Part shown: positions 7,842 through 15,416 of the stretch, one piece after another
Position numbering within the stretch: position 1 is the first letter of the stretch
How the letters are laid out: each line of letters starts with the position of its first letter
Source of the DNA: an uncultured Bacilli bacterium
GTDB lineage: Bacteria; Bacillota_I; Bacilli_A; RF39; UBA660
Length of the DNA: 23,808 nucleotides
Assembly (NCBI GenBank): GCA_947628495.1
Contig: CANRAC010000004.1
Coordinates: 1-23,808 of the forward strand
Direction: 5' to 3'
Position numbers and translations under genes: made by a program
The notes under the pieces: generated by a model
Told to the model about the DNA's origin: nothing
Database searches by the model: none
The model's input: the letters and a program-made list of their open reading frames with translations, nothing else

Positions 7842-8216
7842 CTATTTACCTACTTTTTTCTTGTTAGCTACTACTTTACCTTTACCTTTACGAGTACGAG
7901 CATTACGAGATGTTCTTTGACCACGTACAGGAAGACCTTTTTTATGTCTAATACCTTGGTAACTATTAATTTCCATTTTATTTTTAATATTCATTTGTAC
8001 TTCACGACGAAGATCACCTTCAACAATCTCTTTATCGATTTCTGTACGTAAAGCTGTGATTTCCTCGTTAGTTAAATCTTTACATTTTTTTGTAGTATCT
8101 ACTTTTGCAGCTTCACAAATTTTCTTTGCTAAGTTGCGACCTATACCATAAATAGCAGTTAAGCCAATAACTACATGTTTATCATTTGGTAATTCAATAT
8201 TTTTAATACGTGCCAT
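7842..8216 (-). CDS. rpsM: 30S ribosomal protein S13
   Basis: 124 residues. S13 sits in the head of the 30S subunit and bridges to the 50S subunit and the P-site tRNA. The helix-two-turn-helix-like IYGIGRNLAKKICEAA (about 23-38) and the signature RHKKGLPVRGQRTSRNARTR (about 92-111) are present, followed by a lysine-rich tail that contacts tRNA. AGGAGGAAATT precedes the ATG. It follows rpmJ after 12 bases. Confidence 0.98.
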   Translation of the reverse strand: MARIKNIELPNDKHVVIGLTAIYGIGRNLAKKICEAAKVDTTKKCKDLTNEEITALRTEIDKEIVEGDLRREVQMNIKNKMEINSYQGIRHKKGLPVRGQRTSRNARTRKGKGKVVANKKKVGK

Positions 8217-8228
8217 AATTTCCTCCTA

Positions 8229-8342
8229 TTAACCTTGTCTTTGTTTGTGTTTTGGATTTTCACAAATTACTAGTGTCTTTCCTTTTCTTTTAATAACTTT
8301 GCATTTTGCACAAATCGGTTTTACCGATGGTCTAACTTTCAT
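8229..8342 (-). CDS. rpmJ: 50S ribosomal protein L36, zinc-binding form
   Basis: A 37-residue gene that I translated directly from the sequence: MKVRPSVKPICAKCKVIKRK followed by GKTLVICENPKHKQRQG. C11, C14, C27 and H32 form the C-x2-C-x12-C-x4-H zinc site of the C+ form of L36. The ATG at 8342-8340 has GGAGGTAATCTT directly upstream, and the TAA stop is at 8231-8229. It fills the gap between infA and rpsM, its expected place. Confidence 0.97.
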   Translation of the reverse strand: MKVRPSVKPICAKCKVIKRKGKTLVICENPKHKQRQG

Positions 8343-8356
8343 AAGATTACCTCCAA

Positions 8357-8575
8357 TTATCTTTTATTCCATATAATACGCCCACGTGTTAAATCATAAG
8401 GGGACATTTCAATTGTTACGGTATCACCTGGTAGGATACGTATCATATTCACGCGCATTTTACCAGAAACGTAGGCAGTAACAGTGTGTCCATTTTCAAG
8501 TTCGACTAAATAGTCCCCACCTTTTAAGACTTCTACTACTTTTCCTTCAACTTCTAATTTTTGTTCCTTAGCCAT
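8357..8575 (-). CDS. infA: Translation initiation factor IF-1
   Basis: 72 residues, the standard length. IF-1 is an OB-fold protein that occupies the A site of the 30S subunit during initiation. The sequence reads as typical infA throughout: MAKEQKLEVEGKVVEVL, YVSGKMRVNMIRILPGD in the middle and SPYDLTRGRIIWNKR at the end. Its ATG directly follows the map stop codon (TAAATG), and the ribosome site GGAGAGG is made by the last map codons, which suggests translational coupling. Confidence 0.98.
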   Translation of the reverse strand: MAKEQKLEVEGKVVEVLKGGDYLVELENGHTVTAYVSGKMRVNMIRILPGDTVTIEMSPYDLTRGRIIWNKR

Positions 8576-9325
8576 TTATTCCTCTCCTGTTAATATTTCA
8601 TAACCATCTTCTGTTACTAAAACAGTATGTTCAAAATGTGCAGATGGTTTGTTATCTCTAGTTATTATTGTCCAGTCATCATCAAGTAAATATATTTTTT
8701 CTGTACCTAAATTTAGCATCGGTTCGATGGCAATAGTCATACCAGCCTTTAAAACTAATCCTGTGTCATATTTCCCGTAGTTTGGCACATCTGGATCTTC
8801 ATGAAGATTTTGACCAACACCATGACCAACTAGTTCTTTAACAACACCTAAATGATGTTTTAAAGCATATTCTTCAATCTTAGCCCCGATATTATGAAGT
8901 CTAGCTCCCGCTTTTACTTCTTTAATACCTTCGTATAAAGATTTTTTAGTATGCTCTAAAAGATAGGCTTTTTTATCACTAATTGTCCCGACAGGATGGG
9001 TCCAAGCACTATCAGAATGATAGCCTTTATATATAACGCCAATATCGATAGAAATAATATCACCGTTTTTTAATTTTCGATTACTGGGTATACCATGCAC
9101 AACCTCTTCATTAACGGAAGTACAAATTGAGGCAGGATAACCTTCGTAACCTTTGAACGATGGTATCCCTCCTTGACTACGTATATAATCATCGGCAATA
9201 TCATTAAGTTCTTTAGTTGTTATACCTGGACGAATTTTGCTGGCTAGTAATTTATGTGTATCATAATTTATTTTACCAGCTATTTTCATTAACTCAATTT
9301 CTCGCTCACTTTTTATACTAATCAT
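8576..9325 (-). CDS. map: Methionine aminopeptidase, type I
   Basis: 249 residues, typical of short bacterial type Ia enzymes without an N-terminal extension. It removes the initiator methionine from nascent proteins using a two-metal centre. All five metal ligands are visible: D94, D105, H168, E201 and E232. H77 and H175 match the conserved active-site histidines. Motifs are DIGVIYKGYHSD, GHGVGQNLHEDP and FEHTVLVTEDG. The ATG lies two bases after the adk stop codon, with GAGG inside the adk end as ribosome site. It sits in the usual secY-adk-map-infA order. Confidence 0.98.
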   Translation of the reverse strand: MISIKSEREIELMKIAGKINYDTHKLLASKIRPGITTKELNDIADDYIRSQGGIPSFKGYEGYPASICTSVNEEVVHGIPSNRKLKNGDIISIDIGVIYKGYHSDSAWTHPVGTISDKKAYLLEHTKKSLYEGIKEVKAGARLHNIGAKIEEYALKHHLGVVKELVGHGVGQNLHEDPDVPNYGKYDTGLVLKAGMTIAIEPMLNLGTEKIYLLDDDWTIITRDNKPSAHFEHTVLVTEDGYEILTGEE

Positions 9326-9327
9326 TT

Positions 9328-9984
9328 CTATGCCTCATTTATTTCTTCTTCTACTTCTTTAAACATTTCTTCTTGTGTTTTAGAAGCATCTATTTTTTTT
9401 AATATACCTTTATTTTGATAATAATCTAAAATTGGTAGAGTTTGTTCCATAAATACTTCAAAGAGATTATTAAAGGCTTCCTCTGTATCATCATCACGAG
9501 TAATTAATGAACTACCACACTTATCACATATTCCCGCTTTTTGGGGTTTTAAATTTTCATAAAATTTATTATATGATTGTTGGCAATTAGGACAAATCAA
9601 ACGTCCCATTGTTCTTTTTAAAGCTTCTTCTTTAGTTATTTCTAGATAAAATACTTTAGCAATTTTCTCTTGAAGCTCATTCATTAACTCATCTAAAGCA
9701 AAAGCTTGATTTAAAGTTCGAGGATAACCATCAAAAATTATACCTTTCGCTTGCTCATTGGCCTTTAAATAATCTTTAAGCATTTCTAAAACAATTTCAT
9801 CACTAACAAGAGCTCCACTATTAATTGTTTTTTCTAATTCTTTAGCAAAAGCATCTTGTTTCTTTATTGCTGATCTAATCAAATCCCCAGTTGATAAATG
9901 CTTAAAACCAAATTTCTCGGTTATCAAATGACATTGAGTGCCTTTACCTGTTCCATGAGGAGCAATAAAGATTATATTTTTCAT
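9328..9984 (-). CDS. adk: Adenylate kinase, divergent, with zinc-binding lid
   Basis: 218 residues. It catalyses ATP + AMP = 2 ADP. The order is P-loop (8-16), STGDLIR (31-37), GYPRT (86-90), lid from about 125 with zinc cysteines C131, C134, C153 and C156, then the C-terminal CORE helix. Conserved arginines R37, R89, R124, R128 and R163 are in place. Two key positions differ. The first glycine of the P-loop is alanine (APHGTGKGT instead of GPPGAGKGT). The arginine equivalent to E. coli R167 is L174, by gap-free alignment from R163 (R156 in E. coli) through DDxxEE. The frame and position between secY and map leave no doubt about the family; kinetics or substrate preference may be altered. Its ATG overlaps the secY TGA (ATGA). 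Confidence 0.93.
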   Translation of the reverse strand: MKNIIFIAPHGTGKGTQCHLITEKFGFKHLSTGDLIRSAIKKQDAFAKELEKTINSGALVSDEIVLEMLKDYLKANEQAKGIIFDGYPRTLNQAFALDELMNELQEKIAKVFYLEITKEEALKRTMGRLICPNCQQSYNKFYENLKPQKAGICDKCGSSLITRDDDTEEAFNNLFEVFMEQTLPILDYYQNKGILKKIDASKTQEEMFKEVEEEINEA

Positions 9985-11243
9985 ATTCTTTTTCTTCTCC
10001 TTGTATAACTACGACTGACAATTGAACTTTCCAATTGTTTATATGTTTCAATTGCCACTCCAACAACGATTAATAATCCCGTTCCTCCGATTGTTACCGA
10101 TGAACCTAAACCAGAAAAATGCGAGAATACTATTGGAAGTCCAGCAATTATAATTAAGAAGATAGAACCAACAATTGTTATTTTAGATAATACATTACTT
10201 ATGTATTTACTGGTTGGAGCTCCGGGTCTTACCCCAGGAATATATCCGCCATTTTCATTTAAGTTTTTACTCATCTCATCAGGATTCATTGACATAAATG
10301 TATAGAAATATCCAAAGAAGAATATTAAAGCTATATAAATTAAGAATCCTGTTGGTGATGTATAATTTATCCACTTGTTAACAAAATCAATAGCCGTTTG
10401 ATTACCAATAAAGTTAACAACTGTGACCGGAATAGCTAGGAGTGTTGAAGCAAAGATAACAGGAATAACTCCTGCGGAATTAATTTTTATTGGTAAAAAT
10501 GAATTTTCCGAATTAATAACGGCATTGCTTCGATTCGCATATTGAATTGGAATTCTTCTTTCGGCAAGTTGAATCCAAATAACTCCTACTATTATAAGTA
10601 AGTAAACAATTACAAAAGCACTAAATAGCGTAATACCAAGAGGTAGAGCATAGGTTCCACTTGTAATTAAACCATTAAAGGCCGTTCTAAACATACCTGG
10701 CATGGAATCAATAATACCAGCCATGATAAGTAATGATAACCCATTCCCTATTCCCTTTTCGGTAATTTGATCACCTAACCACATTAGTAAGGCTGTACCT
10801 GCTGTTAATACTAATGTTGTTTTTAAAATCGTATAAACATCTTTAGTTCCTAAAAAAGCAATAGATATAACATAACCTTGAATAAAAGCAAATAATATTC
10901 CTAAATATCTGGTGATTTTATTCATCTTTTGACGGCCAACATATCCTTGATCTTTTAATTCACTAAAGTAAGGAATGATATCCATTTGTAATAATTGAGT
11001 AATAATGGATGCGGTAATGTATGGCGTAACGCCTAAGGCAAATATAGAAAATTGCTGTAAAGCGCCTCCGGCCATTAGGTTAAGTAATTCTAAAAAACCT
11101 AATTCTTTTGTAATTGTTGATGCCCAAGGAACTGTAATATTTGTACCGATACAAAATATTCCTAGAACACAAAGAGTAAACAATATTCTATGTCTTAAGT
11201 CTTTATTTGAAGGCTTAAATATTTGCTTAATTGTGGCAAACAT
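9981..11243 (-). CDS. secY: Preprotein translocase subunit SecY
   Basis: 420 residues, about the usual length, a 10-helix inner-membrane channel for Sec-dependent export and membrane insertion. Visible signatures are the plug/second-helix region LNLMAGGALQQFSIFALGVT (54-73), GIGNGLSLLIMAGI (164-177) and NGGYIPGVRPG (331-341). The cytosolic C-tail is strongly basic (SRSYTRRRKRI). Its start shares one base with the rplO stop (TAATG) and its TGA stop overlaps the adk ATG by four bases, so rplO-secY-adk are probably translationally coupled. TGA here is the only such stop I noted among the annotated genes. Confidence 0.98.
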   Translation of the reverse strand: MFATIKQIFKPSNKDLRHRILFTLCVLGIFCIGTNITVPWASTITKELGFLELLNLMAGGALQQFSIFALGVTPYITASIITQLLQMDIIPYFSELKDQGYVGRQKMNKITRYLGILFAFIQGYVISIAFLGTKDVYTILKTTLVLTAGTALLMWLGDQITEKGIGNGLSLLIMAGIIDSMPGMFRTAFNGLITSGTYALPLGITLFSAFVIVYLLIIVGVIWIQLAERRIPIQYANRSNAVINSENSFLPIKINSAGVIPVIFASTLLAIPVTVVNFIGNQTAIDFVNKWINYTSPTGFLIYIALIFFFGYFYTFMSMNPDEMSKNLNENGGYIPGVRPGAPTSKYISNVLSKITIVGSIFLIIIAGLPIVFSHFSGLGSSVTIGGTGLLIVVGVAIETYKQLESSIVSRSYTRRRKRI

Positions 11244-11686
11244 TAAATCACCTCAGCTTTAGAACCAGCACTTTCAATTTTAGAAACGGCACTTGATGAG
11301 AATCTATGTGCTTTAATAGTTAATTTCTTTTCAAGTTTACCATTACCTAAGACCTTTATGCCACTTAATTCTTTTTTGATTATTCCTTTTTCTTTTAAGA
11401 CTTCTGGTGTAACTACATCGCCATCTTTAAAGAATTTGTTTAAATCACTTAAATTGATAGTTGCATAACGAGTTGTAAATCTAGCATTATTAAATCCTCT
11501 TTTAGGGATTCTTCTAAATAATGGTGCTTGTCCACCTTGGAACCAAGCAGGGATACTAGCGCCGCTACGAGCTTTTTGACCTTTTTCACCACGAGTTGAG
11601 GTTTTACCCATTCCACTTCCGGGACCGCGACCTACTCTTTTTCTGGCTTTGGCTTCTGGAGCACTATTTAATTCATGTAACTTCAT
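11243..11686 (-). CDS. rplO: 50S ribosomal protein L15
   Basis: 147 residues from MKLHELNSAPEAKARKRVGR. L15 is a late-assembly 50S protein with a long glycine- and arginine-rich N-terminal extension into the rRNA, seen here as VGRGPGSGMGKTSTRGEKGQ. A longer frame starting 14 codons upstream overlaps rpsE and lacks the family N-terminus; GGAGGAGTTATAAT supports this ATG. The start is only one base beyond the rpsE stop codon, where rpmD (L30) would normally lie. The downstream end overlaps secY by one base. Confidence 0.97.
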   Translation of the reverse strand: MKLHELNSAPEAKARKRVGRGPGSGMGKTSTRGEKGQKARSGASIPAWFQGGQAPLFRRIPKRGFNNARFTTRYATINLSDLNKFFKDGDVVTPEVLKEKGIIKKELSGIKVLGNGKLEKKLTIKAHRFSSSAVSKIESAGSKAEVI

Positions 11687-11687
11687 A

Positions 11688-12191
11688 TTATAACTCCTCC
11701 ACTTTCTTTCCACGCAACTCGGCAACACGTTCTGGTGTCTTTTGCATTTTTAAGGCCTCAAGAGTTGCTTTAGCAACGTTAATTTTTGTATTTGAACCTA
11801 AAGATTTTGAAACAATATCTTTAACACCAGCAAGTTCTAAGACAGCACGAGCAGCACCACCAGCGATAACTCCAGTACCAACTTTAGCTGGTTTAATTAA
11901 TACTTCAGCACGACCTACTTTAGCTGTTGCGTCATGTGGAATAGTACGATTATCAATTAAAGCGATTTTAATGACATTTTTATTAGCTGCTTGAATAGCT
12001 TTCTTGATTGCTTCTGGAACTTCATTAGCTTTTCCTGTTCCAATACCAACTAAACCTTTACGATTACCAACAACAACAGTAGCAGAAAATCTAAAATGTC
12101 TACCACCTTTTGTTACTTTAGTAACACGTGATATTGAAACAACAGTTTCTTCAAGCAAGTTTTTCTTAGAGTCTTTTTCAAATTTTGGCAT
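11688..12191 (-). CDS. rpsE: 30S ribosomal protein S5
   Basis: 167 residues. S5 lies at the mRNA entry channel and acts in decoding accuracy; its VTKGGRHFRF loop (about 27-36) is the spectinomycin-associated loop and looks wild type in character. The dsRBD-like N-terminal half and the GTGVIAGGAARAVLELAGV segment are characteristic. GAGGGAGGTAAGAA precedes the ATG. It follows rplR after 13 bases, and is followed directly by rplO rather than rpmD. Confidence 0.98.
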   Translation of the reverse strand: MPKFEKDSKKNLLEETVVSISRVTKVTKGGRHFRFSATVVVGNRKGLVGIGTGKANEVPEAIKKAIQAANKNVIKIALIDNRTIPHDATAKVGRAEVLIKPAKVGTGVIAGGAARAVLELAGVKDIVSKSLGSNTKINVAKATLEALKMQKTPERVAELRGKKVEEL

Positions 12192-12204
12192 TTCTTACCT
12201 CCCT

Positions 12205-12561
12205 CTAGAATTCTAATCCATTTTCACGTGCAGCTTCAGCTAAAGCTTTAACGCGTCCATGGTAAAGGTATCCACCTCTATCGAAAACGATTCTTTCTAT
12301 TTTATTTTTCTTAGCTTTTTGGGCAAGATCTTTTCCAACTAAAGCTGCCCCTTCAATATTTCCACCATTTTTTAATTTTAAAGCTACAGATGAAGAGCTT
12401 ACTAAGGTAATCCCTTTTTCATCATCAATTATTTGAGCGAAAATATTGGAATTTGATCTAAATACATTTAGTCTAGGACAAGCAGCAGTTCCTGATACTT
12501 TATTACGAACACGTGCATGTCTTCTTTGACGAGAAATATTTTTTGATTCTTTTTTTATCAT
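12205..12561 (-). CDS. rplR: 50S ribosomal protein L18
   Basis: 118 residues. L18 binds 5S rRNA and joins it to the 50S central protuberance together with L5. The N-terminus is arginine-rich (RQRRHARVRNKVSGT), followed by PRLNVFRSNSNIFAQIIDD and the C-terminal FDRGGYLYHGRVKALAEAAR signature. AAGGAGTTAAGATT precedes the ATG. Spacing to rplF is 20 bases. Confidence 0.98.
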   Translation of the reverse strand: MIKKESKNISRQRRHARVRNKVSGTAACPRLNVFRSNSNIFAQIIDDEKGITLVSSSSVALKLKNGGNIEGAALVGKDLAQKAKKNKIERIVFDRGGYLYHGRVKALAEAARENGLEF

Positions 12562-12581
12562 AATCTTAACTCCTTACCTTA

Positions 12582-13118
12582 TTAAGCTGCTTTCTTACCT
12601 TCTTTACGACGGATATATTCACCTTTATAACGAATTCCTTTACCTTTATAAGGTTCAGGTTCACGTACTTTACGAATATTCGCCGCAAATTCAGTAACTC
12701 TTTGTTTATCAATACCGCTTATAGAAAGTTCAGTATTGCTTTTTGATTCAGCTTTTAAATCACTTGGTACTTCAATAACAACAGGATGAGAATATCCGGC
12801 ATTAATGGTAATCTTGTTACCAGAAACACCAAAACGATATCCAACACCAACAGCTTCTAATTCTTTAACGAAACCTTCTGTAACACCTTTTATCATATTA
12901 TTAATAATAGCATTAGTTGTACCATGTAATTGTTTAGCTTGTTTTGTTTCATTACTTCTTGTTACGATTACTTTATTATCTTTAACTTCAACTTGGATTA
13001 ATTTATTATAAGGAGCAGAAAGCTCTCCTTTAGAACCTTTAACACTAACAAGGTTATTTTCAATTGTTACGGTTACACCATCTGGTATAACTAGTTCTCT
13101 TTTTCCTATTCTACTCAT
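12582..13118 (-). CDS. rplF: 50S ribosomal protein L6
   Basis: 178 residues from MSRIGKRELVIPDGVTV. L6 has two repeated domains and sits near the factor-binding stalk base and sarcin-ricin loop. The C-terminal signature PEPYKGKGIRYKGE is present. Two in-frame ATGs upstream (6 and 1 codons) overlap the rpsH end and break the conserved N-terminus; TAAGGA, formed by the rpsH stop codon, is eight bases before the chosen ATG. Confidence 0.97.
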   Translation of the reverse strand: MSRIGKRELVIPDGVTVTIENNLVSVKGSKGELSAPYNKLIQVEVKDNKVIVTRSNETKQAKQLHGTTNAIINNMIKGVTEGFVKELEAVGVGYRFGVSGNKITINAGYSHPVVIEVPSDLKAESKSNTELSISGIDKQRVTEFAANIRKVREPEPYKGKGIRYKGEYIRRKEGKKAA

Positions 13119-13129
13119 AAGCATTTTCC

Positions 13130-13525
13130 TTACCAAATATAGGCAAGTACTTCTCCTCCTAGACCAGCTTCACGCGCTTTTTTATCGGTCATTAATCCTT
13201 TTGAAGTTGAGATGATTGCAATTCCAAGTCCATTTAAAACGCGAGGAATTTCATCACTTTTAGCATAAACACGTAATCCAGATTTACTGATTCTTTTAAG
13301 ACCAGTAATAACTCTTTCTTTTTTATCAGTATATTTTAAGTCGATAAGTAATTTATCACCTTTAATATTTTTTTCATATTTATAATCAGCTATATATCCT
13401 TCTTCTTTAAGAATTTGGGCAATGCCTAAAGTCATTTTGCTGCCAAGTACTTCTACAGTTGCATATTTCATTTGATTAGCATTACGAATTCTTGTAAGCA
13501 TATCAGCTATTCTATCTGCTACCAT
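13130..13525 (-). CDS. rpsH: 30S ribosomal protein S8
   Basis: 131 residues, standard. S8 binds 16S rRNA helix 21 early in 30S assembly; in E. coli it also represses the spc operon. The N-terminus VADRIADMLTRIRNAN and the C-terminal STSKGLMTDKKAREAGLGGE with a final IW are family signatures. GGGAGGAATTTAA precedes the ATG. Its stop codon forms part of the rplF ribosome site. Confidence 0.98.
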   Translation of the reverse strand: MVADRIADMLTRIRNANQMKYATVEVLGSKMTLGIAQILKEEGYIADYKYEKNIKGDKLLIDLKYTDKKERVITGLKRISKSGLRVYAKSDEIPRVLNGLGIAIISTSKGLMTDKKAREAGLGGEVLAYIW

Positions 13526-13541
13526 TTAAATTCCTCCCTTC

Positions 13542-13727
13542 TTACCAACTTGATTTTTTTACGCCTGGTATTTGTCCTTTATTAGCTAGTTCTCTAAAAC
13601 AAATACGGCATAATTTATATTTACGTAATACACCATGAGGTCTACCACATCTCTCACAACGAGTATACGCACGAGATTTGAATTTAGGAGCACGTTTACT
13701 CTTAATTACCATTGATTTTTTAGCCAT
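13542..13727 (-). CDS. rpsN: 30S ribosomal protein S14, short zinc-binding type
   Basis: 61 residues. This is the type Z (S14 with zinc) form used by Firmicutes and related Gram-positives, rather than the roughly 100-residue zinc-free form. C24, C27, C40 and C43 form the zinc ribbon (CERC and CRIC). The C-terminus IPGVKKSSW is the family end. It sits between rplE and rpsH, its standard spc position. Confidence 0.98.
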   Translation of the reverse strand: MAKKSMVIKSKRAPKFKSRAYTRCERCGRPHGVLRKYKLCRICFRELANKGQIPGVKKSSW

Positions 13728-13743
13728 TATTTATTCCTCCAAA

Positions 13744-14283
13744 CTACTTTCTAAAAGGCATTCCAAAGCCTGCAAGTAACTCTTTAGCTTCGTCATTAGT
13801 TTTTGCTGTTGTTACAAAAACAATGTCCATTCCTCTTACTTTTAACACATCATCATAATTTATTTCTGGGAAAATTAATTGTTCTTTAATTCCTAAAGTG
13901 TAATTACCATGTCCATCAAAAGCGGTTTTCGATACACCACGGAAATCCCTAACACGAGGAAGAGAGATCTTAACTAACTTTTCTAAGAAATAATACATTT
14001 TTTCACCACGTAAAGTAACTTTAGCTCCTATTGTAGCTCCTTCACGAAGTTTAAAACCAGCAATAGATTTACGAGCCTTAGTAATTATTGGTTTTTGACC
14101 AGCTATAATTTCTAAGTCTTTAGCAGCTGCTTCAATAAATTTGGAATCATGAGCAGCTTCTCCTACACCCATGTTGATTACTATTTTTTCTAATTTAGGA
14201 ACTTCCATTATTGATTTATAATTATATTTTTTCATTAATGATGGTTTAATTTCTTTTGTATATAATTCTTTAAAATTACTCAT
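13744..14283 (-). CDS. rplE: 50S ribosomal protein L5
   Basis: 179 residues, the standard length. L5 binds 5S rRNA and contacts the P-site tRNA and S13 across the subunit interface. Recognisable segments are VPKLEKIVINMGVGEA, ARKSIAGFKLREG, SLPRVRDFRG and the C-terminal GFGMPFRK. AGGAGGTAAAGTT precedes the ATG. It lies between rplX and rpsN in the usual order. Confidence 0.98.
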   Translation of the reverse strand: MSNFKELYTKEIKPSLMKKYNYKSIMEVPKLEKIVINMGVGEAAHDSKFIEAAAKDLEIIAGQKPIITKARKSIAGFKLREGATIGAKVTLRGEKMYYFLEKLVKISLPRVRDFRGVSKTAFDGHGNYTLGIKEQLIFPEINYDDVLKVRGMDIVFVTTAKTNDEAKELLAGFGMPFRK

Positions 14284-14294
14284 AACTTTACCTC

Positions 14295-14558
14295 CTAATT
14301 AGCTTTCTTTTCTTTTTTCGTAGTTTTAGCTTTTTTGTCTTCTGTAATAACTTTTACATTTGAAACATGAATTGGGGCTTCCATTTCCCTAATTCCGCCT
14401 GTTTCCCCTTGACCATTTGGTTTAATATGTTTTTTTATCATATTGATATTAGCAACGATAACTTTATCTTCTTTTTTGAAAGTTTGTAAAACTTTTCCTT
14501 CTTTGCCTTTATCTTTACCGGCAATAATTTTTACTTTATCATTAACTTTAACTTTCAT
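14295..14558 (-). CDS. rplX: 50S ribosomal protein L24, short
   Basis: 87 residues, shorter than the usual 101-105. L24 is one of the first proteins to bind 23S rRNA and lies at the tunnel exit. The KOW motif DKVKIIAGKDKGKEGKV (about 7-23) and the segment GGIREMEAPIHVSNV are intact. The shortening is at the C-terminus, which ends in a lysine-rich tail after the core. TAGGAGGTTTAT precedes the ATG. Confidence 0.96.
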   Translation of the reverse strand: MKVKVNDKVKIIAGKDKGKEGKVLQTFKKEDKVIVANINMIKKHIKPNGQGETGGIREMEAPIHVSNVKVITEDKKAKTTKKEKKAN

Positions 14559-14567
14559 ATAAACCTC

Positions 14568-14936
14568 CTATAGTACTTCTGGAGCAAGAGATACGATTTT
14601 CATGAAATCTTTTTCACGAAGTTCTCTAGCTACAGGGCCAAGTACACGTGTTCCTACTGGAGTTTTATCATCTTTAATTAATACACAAGCATTATCATCA
14701 AATTTAATATAACTTCCATCACTACGACGAACACCTTGGACACTTCTAACAATTACAGCTTTAACTACTTTTCCTTTTTTGATGTTACTATTAGGAATAG
14801 CCTTCTTAACAGTAGCAACAACGGTATCACCGATATTACCATATTTGCGCTTACTACCACCAAGAACACGAATAACAAGTAATTCTTTTGCTCCAGTGTT
14901 ATCAGCAACTTTTAAACGAGTTTCTTGTTCTATCAT
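14568..14936 (-). CDS. rplN: 50S ribosomal protein L14
   Basis: 122 residues, the universal length. L14 forms an intersubunit bridge with 16S helix 14. MIEQETRLKVADNTGAKEL, KKAIPNSNIKKGKVVKAVIV and GPVARELREKDFMKIVSLAPEVL match the family nearly end to end. It ends in TAG and follows rpsQ after 11 bases with a GGAGG-type site. Confidence 0.98.
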   Translation of the reverse strand: MIEQETRLKVADNTGAKELLVIRVLGGSKRKYGNIGDTVVATVKKAIPNSNIKKGKVVKAVIVRSVQGVRRSDGSYIKFDDNACVLIKDDKTPVGTRVLGPVARELREKDFMKIVSLAPEVL

Positions 14937-14947
14937 AATGATACCTC

Positions 14948-15208
14948 CTATAAAATCACAGCTTCAGTTACTACTTCAACTAATTCAAAACGTTTTGTTT
15001 TAGAAAGTGGTCTAGTACTAACTATTCTTACTGTGTCCCCTTCTTTTGCCACATTCTTTTCATCATGGGCAGTATATTTTTTAGAATATTTAACTCTCTT
15101 TTTATATAGTGGATGCTTAGTGTATGTTTCAACTAAAACAGTAATAGTCTTATTATTTTTAGCACTTACAACTTTTCCAACTAGTTCTTGTCTTTTAGTT
15201 TCAGCCAT
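14948..15208 (-). CDS. rpsQ: 30S ribosomal protein S17
   Basis: 86 residues. S17 is an OB-fold primary 16S rRNA binder needed early in 30S assembly. RQELVGKVVSAKNNKTITVLVETY and the AHDEKNVAKEGDTVRIVSTRPLSKTK stretch carry the family pattern. Its ATG overlaps the rpmC stop codon by one base (TAATG), and the ribosome site GGAGGTGC lies in the rpmC end, which suggests coupled translation. Confidence 0.98.
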   Translation of the reverse strand: MAETKRQELVGKVVSAKNNKTITVLVETYTKHPLYKKRVKYSKKYTAHDEKNVAKEGDTVRIVSTRPLSKTKRFELVEVVTEAVIL

Positions 15209-15414
15209 TATTTAGCACCTCCATTATTTAGTTCTCTTTCTTTAAGAATTGTTTTCATTCTTGCAACAGTTTTTCTTAAAGCTTTAATTTGAGAAGGTTT
15301 ATCTAGAGAACCGGTAGATTGTTTAAGACGAAGTTCGAATAATTCTTTTTTGCTTTCTGTGATTTTAGCATTTAACTGTTCATCACTAAGTTTTCTTAAT
15401 TCTTCTACTTTCAT
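15208..15414 (-). CDS. rpmC: 50S ribosomal protein L29
   Basis: 68 residues. L29 is a small two-helix protein at the tunnel exit beside L23, part of the docking site for SRP and trigger factor. MKVEELRKLSDEQLNAKI and ELFELRLKQSTGSL are typical. The ribosome site GGAGG is made from the last rplP codons, two bases separate the genes, and the stop overlaps rpsQ. Confidence 0.97.
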   Translation of the reverse strand: MKVEELRKLSDEQLNAKITESKKELFELRLKQSTGSLDKPSQIKALRKTVARMKTILKERELNNGGAK

Positions 15415-15416
15415 TT

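Noticed and set aside
9457..9600. Zinc-ribbon cysteines in adk as evidence of a fused zinc-finger protein
   Set aside because: The four cysteines (131, 134, 153, 156) are in the lid position normal for Gram-positive and many other adenylate kinases.
9981..9984. Mycoplasma-type code (TGA as tryptophan)
   Set aside because: secY ends in TGA at exactly its family end, tryptophan codons such as the last one of rpsN are TGG, and no frame in the window needs TGA to be read through.
14925..15215. Plus-strand open frame opposite rpsQ (and similar frames opposite rpsE, rplF, rplN, rpsC, rplV and rpsS)
   Set aside because: All lie antisense to certain ribosomal protein genes, in AT-rich sequence where stop-free opposite frames are common. 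None has promoter or ribosome site support.
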